Origin: Chrysomallon squamiferum | Taxonomy: Eukaryota > Mollusca > Gastropoda > Neomphalida > Peltospiridae | Assembly (NCBI GenBank): GCA_012295275.1 | Contig: CM022670.1 | Coordinates: 8,555,506-8,619,505 of the forward strand | Reading direction: 5' to 3' | DNA: 64,000 nt | Shown: one piece after another, positions 32,222 to 47,174 of the stretch | Layout of the letters: each line of letters begins with the position of its first letter | Numbering within the stretch: the first letter of the stretch is position 1 | Translations under genes and position numbers: made by a program | Notes under the pieces: model-generated | Seen by the model: only the letters and a program-made list of their open reading frames with translations | Told to the model about the DNA's origin: nothing | Database searches by the model: none

Positions 32222-33776
32222 CAGAAGTAATAATAGTAACAACAACAACATTAATAATAATAATAATAATAAGAAGAATAATAATAATAAGGAGAACAAT
32301 AACAACAGCAATAATATTAATAATAATAACAGTAACTACAACAACAACGACAATAATAATAATATTGACTAAACCACTGAAACTGACAACCATTTTTATA
32401 ATACTTCTCAAGTATCAATTAATTATCAATGTTTGAAAATATAAAAAGAATAAATAAAAAAACAACAACTTTTTTCACGTTTGTCACCAAAGTACCAGGG
32501 CGGACAGTCACATTTACAGGAACCAGGAATAGTCCTCCCGAGATTTTCACAACGTTCACATTCTGCAATGAATAATTAAAGTAATTTAAGAAGAACCAGA
32601 CAAAGAACAGCAAATTTCTACATCAAACAGAAAATGAATAAAAACACAAATAAAGATTATAGCTTAGTGAAGTTAACACGTTTTAATGTAACGGAAAAGT
32701 GTCAAGAATTTTCTTTGGTAAAGGGGTACTCTAGAAAGGAAACCCGCTCCAACCACTCTATGGGCTTGTGTTACGTAAGCTTTCCCATGGACACGTAAGT
32801 AGATTCCATTATTACCTATTTCTGGGCCATGTTTGGAAAGGGAAATTGCCCAGTTGAGTCAGAGAGAATAAATAAATAAATAAATAAACAAATAAATAAT
32901 AAAAATTAAGAAATAAAAGTAAACCATGAATAAAAAAACAACAAGGAAACAAACAAACAACAACAACAAAACAACATTACAAACCCAACAAAAACAAACA
33001 GCAACGACAAAATCTTTTTATCAAGGAGTAAAAATTCAAGAAAACAGAGCAAAACAAACACGTATATATATATATATATATTGATTTTATCAGTATAATC
33101 TGTTGTCATTATAAAAAGATTTCAGATTCAATAACTCACCTATTTCACATCTGTCACCCATGAAGCCAGGTCGACACAGACACTGACACGTGGTCGGGTG
33201 CAGATTGCCCTTCTCACACGTTTTATTGCAGTCTAGAATAAATTAGAAACTCTAATAGTAACAAAGAAAAAAAAAACGTTAAAAAAATAACATCAAAATT
33301 AACAAGAGAAATAACAACTTCGTAAGTGACAACAAAACAAACCAAACAAAAAAAAAGTTTCTAGAATATTTGAAAGTTTTAGTGGTATTTTACTACTGAA
33401 GGAAGAATTTCCAACACGAGACAATTTTATCTAGTTTGACGCAAGTATTGCATTTAATCATTATAATAATTATATATGTGCCTATTTTTGTATATATCTA
33501 TGCGTGTATGTATGCGTGAATGTACATAAGTATGTGTATTGATGTATGTATGTGTATTTGTGTGTGTGTATGAATGTGTGCATGGATGCAGATATAAATG
33601 TACATACGAGTATGTATATATGTATGTATGTTAGTGTACTTACAGGTATAAATAATTTGGTTTATATTTGCAAATAAAATGTACGTAAATTACATGAAGT
33701 CCGAGTTATCAGATATGATGTGGTCTGTACTACAAAACAAGCCAGGAGAAATTGCTAAAACAACGTTCATCTTCAT
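31464..33776 (-). pseudogene. Decaying EGF-EGF-ShKT gene, array copy 4
   Basis: Exon pieces: 33776-33694 (signal), 33232-33140 (EGF a, intact), 32562-32470 (EGF b) and 31585-31464 (ShKT with TAA and overlapping AATAAA). The signal exon is 5 bases short after MKMNVV, which shifts the frame and destroys the hydrophobic core. Its CAG|GTAATT donor has become CAT|GTAATT. EGF b has its last cysteine changed to Arg and its donor weakened from AAG|GTTATT to AAA|GTTGTT. The ShKT exon is intact but belongs to a different sequence type (PVTKIVCTHLCDQC), shared with the orphan exon at 17.2 kb. The TATA-like element reads TATTTAAA (33814-33821). I judge it a recent pseudogene; use of another start cannot be excluded. 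Confidence 0.7.
32191..32373. repeat. TA run followed by degenerate AAC/TAA repeats
   Basis: Low-complexity DNA in the long intron between the ShKT exon and EGF b of copy 4. Here the copy carries about 400 bases not present in the middle units. Confidence 0.85.
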
Positions 33777-34069
33777 TTTCGTCAGTAACAATATTCAACG
33801 GATATCTGTGATATTTAAATAGTTGTTTCCATTTCACAAAAGTATGGCAGTTTTTAATATTTGTTTATCGGCACGAGGGTATCAGAGCACATCGCAATAT
33901 ATTTTATTTATACTTTTTTCATTAACTGAAAGGCGAATCTATGTGCTAATTAGTTCTCCAAATTAAAATGAGTACAGTGGTATTAACGTATATGAGTAGA
34001 AAAGTTTAATTAAAACTCTTATCACTTTTTCAAACATTTGTGTTAACTGAAATTTAATAACATATCTAT

Positions 34070-34090
34070 CTATATCTATATCTTTATCTC

Positions 34091-34128
<38 letters not shown>

Positions 34129-34143
34129 CATCCATCTATCTAC

Positions 34144-34180
<37 letters not shown>

Positions 34181-34330
34181 TACACACACGCACGTGTGTG
34201 TGTATATATAAAATAATAATTTAAAAATATTTATCTTTTATATTGTTCTTATTAAGACAGAATAATAATAATAATAAACATAATAATAATAATAATAATA
34301 ATAATGATGATGATGATGATGATAAAAATA
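34070..34330. repeat. TATC, TA, CA and TAA/TGA simple repeats
   Basis: A TATC run (about 34085-34140), a TA run, a CA run, then TAA/TGA repeats. No coding potential. Confidence 0.9.
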
Positions 34331-34484
34331 ATGAGAAAAAATGATGAAAATAAATAATAAAAGCAGCTAGAACAACAATAATGATTGAAACAAATCGAGT
34401 TTAGTTAAACTGACAATACGTTTATTCCACTTTGTTGAAAAACAACTCGAAACACAATGTAGTCGATTATATTTTTGTTTACTA

Positions 34485-35006
34485 TTTTATTTTACAGTTT
34501 AAAATATATTATCAACAAATATATTACAAACAAAACATTATTTAACAAATAAATAAATACGACTAATAAAAAATAGTATCAGTAGATAATTTTTTTATTG
34601 TGTTTAGTGAATCTGTGCATATATATTCGTTAATAGGAAAAAAAAAAATGAACCAAAATATTATAATATTTAATAAAAACACAGCTGAAATAGTTGCTAT
34701 AAAAAATTAAAGAAGTCACTTGTCAGTAATGTTTACTATGGTTTTATTTTACAGTTTAAAATATATTATCAACAAATATATTACAAACAAAACATTATTT
34801 AACAAATAAATAAATACGACTAATAAAAAATAGTATCAGTAGATAATTTTTTCTCGCTATTGTGTTTAGTGAATCTGTGCATATATATTCGTTAATAGGA
34901 AAAAAAAAAATGAACCAAAATATTATAATATTTAATAAAAACACAGCTGAAATAGTTGCTATAAAAAATTAAAGAAGTCACTTGTCAGTAATGTTTACTA
35001 TGGTTT
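34485..35006. repeat. Tandem duplication, period about 257 bp
   Basis: TTTTATTTTACAGTTTAAAA begins at 34485 and again at 34742. The two copies are nearly identical, apart from an extra CTCGC-type insertion in the second. They include the segment that is related to 13.3-13.5 kb. Confidence 0.85.
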
Positions 35007-35723
35007 ATAAAGAATTGTAAAAAAAAATATAGAAATTATTAAAAGATAAAGGTGTTCCAATTTTTATTTTTCATGTTTGTTATGAGTTGTGACTATTCAC
35101 TCTCTCTGTCTCCCCATATAAAACAGTAACTCTCAGGTATATAAAAAATGATTAGACCATTCAGCCATATCGCAACAGCTACACTTTCTTATTAATGTGT
35201 CTAAATATGATCCTGCTTGTAAAAAGTCTCAAACGTATTGTTCTGGATATATGTATACATACTAGTAAGCCTCTGTCTCTCTGTCTTTCTCGTTTTTTGA
35301 AACAGCTCGAAAATAAAAACAAAGACGACTTTGAAAAAGCTATCCGACTCACACTCCGACTCATGACAGACGGACAGATTTCCAGTATTATGCTGGTTTC
35401 ATGTGATTTCTTCAGAATTCAGCTTAATCTTTCGTAAGAATTAGTAAGGCTATAATGCTGGAATCCATTTCCTCATGTCTTGATAATTGAGAAATGGAGT
35501 GAGATTGTTATATATTGTTCGTGTTCCACATTTGCTTGTAAAATTCTGTCTAACGATTAGAATTTGTTATGTCATGATTCTTATGAATGGTGATTTAATT
35601 AGATGTGTGTGTCTGGGTATAGTCTTTGCTAACTGTTTTTTTTTTTTTTTTTTTTTTTATTCTTCTTCCGATTAAACAGTTTGATCTGATCTTCGTGAGT
35701 TTATTTTTAAAAATTTTAGATTT
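35007..35723. other. Intergenic stretch, paralogous to 13.5-14.0 kb
   Basis: No supported exon. It shares ordered blocks with 13.5-14.0 kb (AAACAGTAACTCTCAGGTAT, CATACTAGTAAGCCTCTGTC, TTTCATGTGATTTCTT-like, AGAATTAGTAAG). It ends in a poly-T tract (35636-35659) before the LRR gene's last exon. Confidence 0.5.
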
Positions 35724-35728
35724 TTATT
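35723..35728 (-). terminator. AATAAA overlapping the LRR gene stop codon
   Basis: The minus strand reads GCAAAATAAAAATC: the stop TAA (35724-35726) lies inside AATAAA. Another AATAAA follows about 25 bases downstream and could be the one used. Confidence 0.4.
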
Positions 35729-38113
35729 TTGCCTTGTTAGAACTCTCTGTACCATTTTTCTTCATGGATAAACTTGTGGCCTGTTCTTTTCTTTTCTTAG
35801 CTATGAGCATTTTTAGTTTTTTCCTGATTCGCCCCACATCCGTATCTTCCATGTCCACGTTCATCTCACGTGACCTAATTACCGTCTTCGTCAGTTTCCG
35901 CCGATGTACCGTTTGCGCGGTCATTAATTCACTACGAGTAGGAAAAAAAAAGTGTTTGTTACGAAATGAAATTATGAAATAAATTCTATATAAATAAGAA
36001 TAATGAGGGAACAAAGTATAAAAATAGAATAAGTAGTAGTAATACAATAGTAGTGATAGTAGACGTAATAATTACAGTAACAGTGTAACAGTGGTGCTTA
36101 TGACAATACTGCTGGTAGTAATAACAGAGGTACTAATATAGTAGTTGTAGTAGCAGTAGCAGTGATAGAAGTCGTCGTAGTGCTAACATTAGTAGTAACA
36201 GTAGTAAAGACGTAAACGCAGTTTTAGTGGTATTTATATTACAGTAGTAGTAGGAGCAGTACTAGTAGTCGTAGTAGCAGAAATAAAAATCGTCCTAATG
36301 CTAATAGTAGTAAAGTAGTAAAAGCAGTTTTAGTAGTAGTTATATTACAGTAGAAGTAGTAGCAGTAATAATAACAGATTAATATTTTCTGTTTTCATTA
36401 TTTGTACACTTAAGTTTAGAATGTTTACGGTTTGAAATGCAAATGTTTATTTCACTTGACGTACCTGTAGTCTATCTCTCCGTCTCCATCCTGGTCTAGT
36501 TTCTCTACCAGTGAATCCAGGGCGTTGGCAGACAATGGTATGTTACATTCCTAAGAAAAATAAAATAAAATAAAAATAGAAGTGAAATAAAATAATATTT
36601 AAAATAAAATTAAAAAAATAATAATATTTAAAATAAAATTTTAAAAAATATTAATAATAATATAATAAAATAAAATAATATAAATATAGAAGTGAAATAA
36701 AATAATATTTAAAATAAAATTTAAAAAAATAATAATAATAATAAAATAAAATAAAATAATATAAAAAAATTTAAAATAAAATAAAAAAAAATAATAATAA
36801 AATAAAATTAAAAAATTAAACAAAAATGAAAATGAAATGAAAATTTAATAATAATTTAAACAAAACATAACAAAATAAAATAAAATAATATGAAATAAGA
36901 ATAAAATAAAGTAAAAACAAAATAAAATAAAATATAAATATTAGTGATGTGAAACGAAATAGAATAATAATAATGATAAAAAATGAAATGAAATGAAATA
37001 ATAATAAAAATAAAATAAAGTAAAATAAAGTAAAGTAAATTAAAAAAAAATTAAATGAAATGAAATAATAATAAAGGTAAAATAAAAAAAATAATAATAT
37101 AAAAAAAATAAAAAACTGAAATAATAATTAAAATAAAATAAAATATAATACATTAAAAAAAAAAAATCAAATCAAATCCAATAAAAATAAAATAATATAA
37201 TAAAATAAAATAAAATAAAACAAAAGAGTGAGAATATATATAATACAAAATAATAATATAAAATAAAAATAAAATAAACACATAAATGAAACGAAATAAT
37301 AATAAAATAAAATTAAAAAATAACATAGTAAAATGAAATAAAATGAAATAAAATAAACAAACATTAAGAAATCAATAAAAAAAATGAACTACTTACCAAT
37401 AAACTCATCGTAACTAATATTTCTACAAATGAATACTACTTATCAATAAACTCATCGTAATTAATATTTCTACAACACTGATGCGTCTTACTAATAAACT
37501 CATCGTAATTAACATTCCATACGAGTTACCAGTAGACCCATTTTGATTTCAGCCTGGGTTAGTGTCTTGCTTCCATCTTTGTCCATCATTGAGAACAGGT
37601 CGGTAAGGCGAAGGCCGAGGATTTTACCAAACTCCATGAGAATGAGAACAGGATTTTCGTCAATAAGGTCTTTTTCAACGTCATCAGCATCAACGTCTAG
37701 TCCTATTACGGCACCATAATGACAGGTAAAGTCTCTCTCTTCTTGAATTTTATCCAAAATCTCAGGGAAAGCTTTCTCCACGCACTGGTACTAAAAATTG
37801 TAATATATATATATATATATACATACATACAAAAATATAATATATATATATATATATACACACATACATACATAGATACATACATTCATACATACATACA
37901 TACATACATACATACATACATACATACATACATACATACATACATACATACATACATACATACATACATACATACATACATGTGTGGGTGTGTTCTAATT
38001 ATTATGATATTGAAATTGTAGATATGAAAGGTAAAATGTATATAAAAATTATTATGCTTTGGTTCCTAAACACTGAGATGATGATTTTGAAAAAGAAAAA
38101 GATGACATTCTTG

Positions 38114-38149
<36 letters not shown>

Positions 38150-38474
38150 TAATCGTCATCGTCATCGTCATCGTCATCGTACATATTGTTTGTTATTTTT
38201 ACCGGTGTGCTAATACGAAGTCTATGTCGTACTTACGCCCAGATCGAGTTCAGAAATTGCTGTTGTTTTTGCACTGGCTACTGACTGCAGAATAAAAAGT
38301 GCACCAACTGACGTCAGTGGGTTATCTGTCAACTGTGGAAAAATATAACAGAAAATATATAGATAAACACAAATACAAGTTCACAAACATACATAATCAT
38401 ATACATTAAAATATATAAATACAGACGTACCTTCATACATAAACACTTACGTATATACGAACATATACACAGAC

Positions 38475-38522
<48 letters not shown>

Positions 38523-41500
38523 ATACACACACACACATATATGCATACATATGCACGTTCATACATACATACAAATATACACAACTTTAAACGTATGCAT
38601 ATAATAAACTATAGGCGTCCTTAGTGCATCATTAAGTCAGGAGAAAGGACATAATCACTGCAAAAGACATAAGTTATAAAATGAAACAAGCTTCACTTTA
38701 ATGAAATAAAAAAAAAACATAATAAAAATGAGTGATTCTTGTTAACGTTTTGATAATTATTTTAAAATTACATCACACCTTCAGTATTTTCAGTGTAGAG
38801 TTTTTCTTCAGTCCCTTCCACAGTTCCTCCAGACACTGCTTGTTTATTCTGTTGGAACTCATATCGAGTTCTGTCAGTGTTTTGTTACGTTCCAACGCCT
38901 TTCCCATCTCCTTACACCCATCCAGGTAAAACCCATTCCACGCCACATTGAGAACAGTGACTCCAGAATTTATCTAAAATAACGATTTACAGAAACAGGT
39001 TGATTTTGTTTTAACTGACGATTTTACTAGAAAAAAAAATGTATTGACTGCCAACTATTGTCTTTTAGGTATTTAAAATGACAAACAATTGATAATTCTT
39101 GCTAAGTGTCTTCAGAAGAAATGCAGGAAATTGGATAGAGAGGAATTCGTAAACACTTTTCTGTTAATAGCTGTGGATATTTTTCATGCTCTTTCTCAAA
39201 GGTACTATTAATGGAATTTTTATAAGTGAAGATAAATGTAATGTACGTACTGCGATGCCTCTAGCAATAGCTTGGGCTCCTGATCTTCTTAAATGATTCC
39301 AGCTGAGATCTAATACTTCTATCGAGTCATTCCACGCTGAAATAGTTGAAACGTGTTTACTTATTCACATAAATTATGATAGATGTACGCCATTTTGATA
39401 CTGATAACGACAGCAGATAAATACTGTAAGAATAAATAATTAAGAATTATTTTTTTTTCTCCACTACTTCTACTACAATAACTACTACAACTACAACTAC
39501 TACTACTACTAGTACTACTACTGCTACTACTATTACTAGAACTACTACTACGAATACTACTACTACTACTACAACAAGTACTACTACTTCAAATCCTACT
39601 ACTACTACTATTACAGCTATTGCTACTATTATTGTTATTGCTGTTGGTGATGATGACCATGATGATGACCATAACGATGATCATGTTGATATTGCTGTTG
39701 TACTGTTTGTAACTGTTATAATTACCAATTGCATCTCCAATAGCAATTCCTCCGTTTTCTCGAAAACAGTTGTGACTTATGCAGAGTTCTTTTAAATTGT
39801 TGGATTGCTGCAAAAGAAATGTTTCCGCTTCAGTTAAAAATTATATGAAACTTTTATGAAATGCATGAATAGTCAGTTAACAACATATATATACCCGCAC
39901 ATTTTTCCATTAATAATTAATAAATGTAAATAGTCAGTGACCTTACATAATGCTGATATAAAAGTGAAAATCTCATCAATTAGCAACAGGAGATTTAATT
40001 TCATGGATCTACCTATACGCTGTAAAATACTACCACAATCTTTAATGACTTCATTGTACTGTATGAAATGAGAAATGTCCTAATGGGACGCACTCGTTAT
40101 TAATCTGAAAACTCTACACTGGTACGAAGAAAGGAAACCTAACAGTAAAAAAAATAAGTGTATTTTGTAAAATGTATAGCAATATTTGTATTTTGTGAGT
40201 GTCTGTGTGTGTATTTTATGTACAATGACAAGAACAGTTTAACTTACGTCGATAAGATCTGCTATTATGTCACCATCGTACTCCTGCAGATTGTTTCCTA
40301 ACAGAGACAGAGAAAAACAGTAATACATGTAAAATGTTATATATGCAATCATCATCAATGTAATTTAATATTGTATATCTAGAAGCCATGAGCGAATAAT
40401 GAATATCAACATTATTATTTTTTTTATTTAATGTTCTTTTTTCGTTGATCTTTTCTTTCCATTTTCTTTCTTCTTCTCATTTGAATAAAGAAGTTAATAT
40501 AATTTGGACACACAAAATCTTTGATGTGTAGCTGAGCTAAATATATATATATATATATATATGAACAATATAATTATAAAAGTGATGAAAACTGTGTTTC
40601 GCTGTCTTTGTTCTCTACCTTCCTTTTGTCTATTTGTCATTTTTCTCTTTCTAGTTTATTGCTTTGTCAAAACTGAAACATACAGGAACTAACACACACA
40701 TACATACCCATAGACACTCACACTCACACACATGCACGCACTCATAAAATCACAGACCACACATAATTTTATCTGCGGTCCGTTTGTACGCTTATATCTC
40801 TGCATGTATTGTGTAGATGCATGTAGGTGTCCGTGTTAGACTAAGTATATGTCAAACGTTTACATTTTCTACGATTTGTGAAGTAAGAGAAACAACAGAC
40901 GTAGACTTGGTGTTAGTTCTCACCTGACAGGTTCAGTTTGATTATGCTGTCCATCTCTTTGATGGCGTTGACGATTGCTTTGGCTCCTTCTGTTCTTATG
41001 TTGTTTTCAGCCAGATTCTGAAAACCAGAGTGCAAAATATAATTGTGTCTAAATATAAACAGAAAAGAAACTAGTAACCACAGAATAATATATATATACA
41101 CACACAAACAAAAACAACAATAACCTGGAGTGAAAGTTAGCAGTAATATTAGAAAGAAAGAAAAACAGAACCACTGACTTTATAATTAATACAGTTTTAA
41201 TTAATTAAAATTCTTAACAACATCTTTAATCCATTCCTTCCCCCAAAAAAATAATAATAATAAATGAAAAATAATAATTAAAAAATAATAATTAAAAAAA
41301 CACCCATAAACGTACAAAAAAGCATATGTTTAAAATAAAATATGCAGTGTTCTGTTAAAAGTATAAATAAAATTGTACCAGTTCTGTGATAAACGTGTTT
41401 TCAGTCAGCATGTCTGCGATATAAAGTGCTCCCTCAGTTCCAATCCCATTGTCTTCCAAATCTAACACCTGGACGGACGAATTTTCCTAAATAAAACGTA

Positions 41501-44500
41501 TAAGTAAAACCTTACGTATAAGTAAAACCTTAAATTGTTCGAAATTAGTAACATTCAACTTATCCAGAACTGAAAAAAATAAATAACAAGGGTTATTCTA
41601 ACCGATTAGCACCAATAGAACTATTAATGTTCCTTCCCGTTAACAGTACAGTAGAATTGTTTTACAAACTGGGCATAAAATGCGATAGTTAACATTAAGG
41701 AGATACATTCGTTTGTGTTTAGTACAGTCCGATTATTGTTCTTACTCATACTGGTATCAGATTATACTATCAGTATCAAATAGATTATTACAAGATGAGA
41801 TGAGATGAGATTAGATAAAAAATACATATACACCCCAGCACGATAAACTTATCGGCTGTTGGGTGTCAAACCAAAGGTAAATACAACGAAACGCAGATTA
41901 TTTTATATATGAAAACTAAAAAACTAATTAAAACACAGTATAAAGAGTTTTGCAAAAAATGAAGAAAAAGAACAAGAAAATACGTTAAAAATATAGAAAC
42001 AAATAATTAATCGTCTTACCACTAGTGATACTGCGCATGCTTTAGCTCCTTCCGGTCCAATCACGTGATGTTTAAGCTCCACCTTCTCTCCGACCAGATG
42101 TTTATATATGGAGCTGGTAGGCCGGACTTTCAAGACTTTGCAGCTGCGTAGATACGTGTTCTGGCTGTGACTTCCCATCGAGCTTTGGCGTCCAGTCGAT
42201 TTTTCGTCATCTTTAATGTTTTAAAATAACAAACTTTAACACAAATGAATAGTTAGGGCTTGCGTGTGTGATTGAGTGTGCGCGGACGTTTTCTTTTCTT
42301 TCATTTTAGACACGACATCATGTCACATACAAAAAAAAAAAAACCAAAACAACAACAACAAAAAACAATAATAATAATAATAATAATGGTATGTATAGAT
42401 GATAATATATATGAAACAATAGTATCAATACTACTACTAGAACTGTTAATGATGATGATATATATATGACAGCAGCAGCAACAACAAACCGTCAAAGTCG
42501 ACTTCCTCTGTAAGATCTTTGTCGAAGTCGAAGAAGAAGGCTCCGTCTGTTGTAGCTGTGGTTACCAGAGATTCGTCCCCGTCACTGTCAGCGCGCGATT
42601 CGGGTCGACGACGTCTACGGGAGATAATTCCACTCTTCACGCGACGAATGGGGGCGCTTTTTAAGCGATACCGCGTGGTCAGGTGATAGGGGTCTGATGT
42701 CAGAGGTCGTTTGATCAGATTCCAGATATCGAACTGAAAGAATGGAAAAAAGTAAAACAACAAAAAGTTAAATTAACGAAACATTTTAAACATAAAAGTC
42801 GTATATTTCGGTGTAGGGAAAAGTCACAAGATATGCAGAGATTAAAATTTACCAAACTTCCAGAATAAGAACCAGATACATGATTTGTACTCTTGAGATT
42901 ATTTCAGTAACTCAACAAAAATCACTGATGAGAAAACGCAAGGGATACTTCTACAAAACCAAACCAAATCGAGGTTTTAAATGAAGCAGAGGACTAGAAT
43001 GTAAGGTAAAATATTATCAAGTTTCTGGATTTCGAAAAAAGAGGTAGAAATAACTCTGAAGATGAAATCAGTATGATTACAACGGAAAATACGCTTTGGA
43101 TTCGTTCGACTTCTGAATCTTTGTAAAGGGATTTTGAATTAGAAACTGTAGAATTAAGACTGTAATGGGAATTACAAAGCAGAAGTAACAATGATAATGT
43201 GATCTTTTTTTATCGGATTACACCAACACTACTGTTACTTCTACTACTCATTATTAATATTAGTTTAATTCGGCCTAAACATAAATCCAATAACAACAAT
43301 AACAACATAAAAATAAAATAAAATAAACAGAATATATCAAGCAAACACAGACACGAAAAAAAAAAATTATAATAAATTAGTCTAACACAGTCTTAAATCA
43401 GTCGATGAGGTTAGCACTACCTGTACAGTTATTGTAATCCTAGCCTAACGTAGTTCACACTTTGACAGGGATCCAAACTGAAAACACAACACGTTAATTT
43501 CAACTGAATAAAAACCTTTATTTTCTTTTTAGAAGCTATCTACTTTTTTTTTTTTTTTTTTTTTTTTTTTGAACATTGAATATCTTTTATTATTAAGGAT
43601 ATAGCTTCAGATAGAATAAATTTAAAAAAAAATCAAATTAAAACTGTACTGATTCCCAATATAAAAGAAAAAGACTGAAAGAACTGGCAAACTTGCAGCA
43701 CAACGTTTTCAAACACGACTCCCATTTTTAAAAAGTTAAAACATTTTGAACCAACAAAACCGTATCGGTTACATATATTACTAAACCCATATTACTAACG
43801 CATTTATTAAAAACAAAACCATATCAGTTGTATATTTGTTAAAAACAAAACCGTAACGCTTACACATTGATTACAAACAAACAGTCAATAAAACTTGAAA
43901 ATTGTGATATATAAGGATTGTTATTACGTTATCTGATATATAGAGTTTGTGATAACTATAAAATAGAGTTTTGTTTTGTTTTGTTGTCTCACATTTGTTT
44001 TTATTTGATCTAGCAATAAATTAGGTTCTAAAATCGCGTTTAATTATGTTTTACAATCGTGTCATAATTTTAGCCTAAAACAGTTAAAAAAAAAAAAATA
44101 CAAGCATACCAAATGCATACTATATTGAAAATATTTAGTTACTGTTCGTTCTGAACTCGCGTCAAACAAAGAAATAGGAAAACTCAGCTGTTTTATTACA
44201 ATTTTTATTACCGCCAACACCACTAACAACAACGCCAGTAACAGCACCAGGACCGTCAACACTAACAACACACGTACCACCAACACCAATAACAACACCA
44301 ATACTGCCAACACCACTAACAAAACATCGACACCACTAACATATCAATAACATCAACACCGCCAACACCATTAATAACTCCAATACCGCCAACACACTAA
44401 TAACACCATCATCGCAACGCCAATACCACCAACAGCATTTTTTTACATTTTCAACAATAATGATGCCTTTTTATGATATCTACTGTAACCTGTTTGAAGA

Positions 44501-45079
44501 GCTTACTAATTGTGAACTTAGTTTCTCAAATGGTGCTAAATTACTTTATTCAATTACAATTACACATTTTATCAGTCAGCCTAAGCATAAAAAGAGCTAT
44601 GCCACAAAAATTAACTACATTTGTTGTATGTCTGTCGTGACAACAAAAAGATCAACGGCACAAAAACATGTTTCGTTTCGTTAGATTACCAGCGGTATGC
44701 CAGTATCAGCACAATACAAAACCATTTGATTTTAAATAAGATAAAACATATCTGATCTTAAAAGATATCATTTTAGACTTGTTATTTGTATGCGCATAAC
44801 TAGAGTTTGTATATATATTTGTATGTGTGTATGTGTTTATCTCTGAGTATAAACCAAATTTTACTTACCTTCTTAAGCTCGCATAGAGATGTATATGTAC
44901 CTATATTCTTATAAACATTAATGCATAACATACAAATAAACAAACATACATGCACACATACGTGTATCTACTACACACGCCTGCCCAACATACGTACACG
45001 TAATATTATGTAGATATACATAAACATATATCTCCATACAAACATTCATACATGCATGTGTGTGTGTGTGTGTCTATAG

Positions 45080-45112
<33 letters not shown>

Positions 45113-45650
45113 CACATAATTACATGCACATACTTACACAAACATGCACAAACATACACATATACGAACACGTATACATGCATGTGCACTTATCATAAAC
45201 ATTTAATATACGTGTATAATATATGTGTATAATATATTTCATATACATAATTAAAGGAATGATACAGAATGCTTAAACTTTGTCTGCTGTGTTTCTCTTT
45301 AGCTATTTCTCATGTGGTCCTAGTATTATTAGTCAAGTTACTTCAGATAGAAATCACTATGTTATTAAATATATAACTTACGATTATCTTTTTAGCTTGT
45401 TAAAGAGTTATCAGTATTGAAGTAACTGCCATTTATTCATGTATGTCAGTACAAAGTACTTTAAACGTAATAGTTGTTAATAATAAACCAAACAAAAATA
45501 ATAATTTGTAAATAAATAAATAAATAAATAAGTTGATAGACAGATAAATACTAATAAACAAATAAATACTAGTAAAATAAAATAAATAAAATAAAATAAA
45601 ACAAAAAAATAAAAAAAAAATAAAATAAAATAAAATAAAATAAAATAAAA

Positions 45651-45705
<55 letters not shown>

Positions 45706-47114
45706 AATAAAATAAAAAATATAATAAAATGAAATGAAATGAAATAAGATCAAATCAAATCAAATAAACAAATAAACATACCTGTTAAAAAAAAAGTTTG
45801 TAATGCAGAACAATATGTTGCAAGTGGTAAGCAGAAAAAGCCAAATTTTAAGAGCAAAAGTAAATTATTTCCAAAAATAAATATGCAAGGAACAATATAC
45901 TAAGTGATCCAAATTTTGCTTAGAAGTTACGTACATTAAACGTCTGAAACTTGTAAGTTTCGTGACATTTGTAATCGTTATTTTTCTGTCAATGCTTTTG
46001 AATGCTTATGTTTCTTTTCTTTTTTAAATAAAACATTTCTTCATTTCTTTTTTTTTTTTTTTATGTTAAAATATTTTATACAGCATGGTTAGTTTCATAC
46101 GAAGTAGATATTAAAAATTTATATTTCTTTCGTAAATTTTAGTATCTTTTCAAACAAAATAATAAAATAGAAAGAACAGGTCTGATGAATTTAAAAAAAA
46201 ATAAGAAGAAATAAGAAGAAATAAATAAATAAAAGAAAAAAAAATAAGAAAAAAAAAAAAAAAAAAAAAAAAAAATGAATGAAACGTAGTTCCGGCAGCA
46301 CCAGTAGCCAATCAGATTTCTTCTTATTTTAAGCCAACCAATCAGTGTCTCAGCAGCAATCAGCACACAATGCAAACGGTATAAAAGAAGTTATTTTCTT
46401 CAAGCTAACCATAAGTATCAAATTTATTATGATATAAATCAACCTAAATTATATTAATGCAGGGAGATAAGTGCACTTTATGGTTCAGATCAGTTCAGAA
46501 GCTACAAGTTGGTCAATAAATAAAATAAAAATTTGAAGACGCGATAACAAAAAAACAAAAATAAAAACTAACAAAAAAATAAATAAAAAAGTTTAATGCC
46601 ATTTTGGTCCATATAAAGAAGCATGTAAACTTTCTGAGTAGAAAATGCTTTTAATAAATAAAGAATATGTATAACAAAACCGTGAAAAATATATGAATAT
46701 GCAAAACGATTTTGAAATCGAATACCGCGTTTTCTTGTCTGTTGCTAATATGAGGGGGGCGGTTTCTAAAACTAATTACCTGACGTGGAATAAAATTACG
46801 TACTTTTGAGTACACCTGGTCGTTATGTACTAATTTACATCTTCGCAAAAACATCATTATTTCTTTTTTAAAACCCTTAAATTCACTATCTATTATGTAT
46901 TTGAAGTTTGCAAAAAAAAAAAAAAAAAAAAAAACAGAAATACAAAAGGGGTGAAAAGTCCAAAGAATATATTTAAGAATATATTTAAGAACCAAAGAAA
47001 AATGAAGCACATATAAAACATTGTTAATACATTTCAGAAGTTTATGGCATTGTTGTGACAGAACAGTATTTTTTGTTCTTAAAAAAAAAACATAAAAATA
47101 AATATGTATGTATG

Positions 47115-47174
<60 letters not shown>

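Noticed and set aside
35195-35437. Plus-strand frame ending near 35.4 kb with a possible TTGAAACAG acceptor
   Set aside because: The same DNA at 13.8 kb, its paralogue, does not keep the frame, so coding is unlikely.
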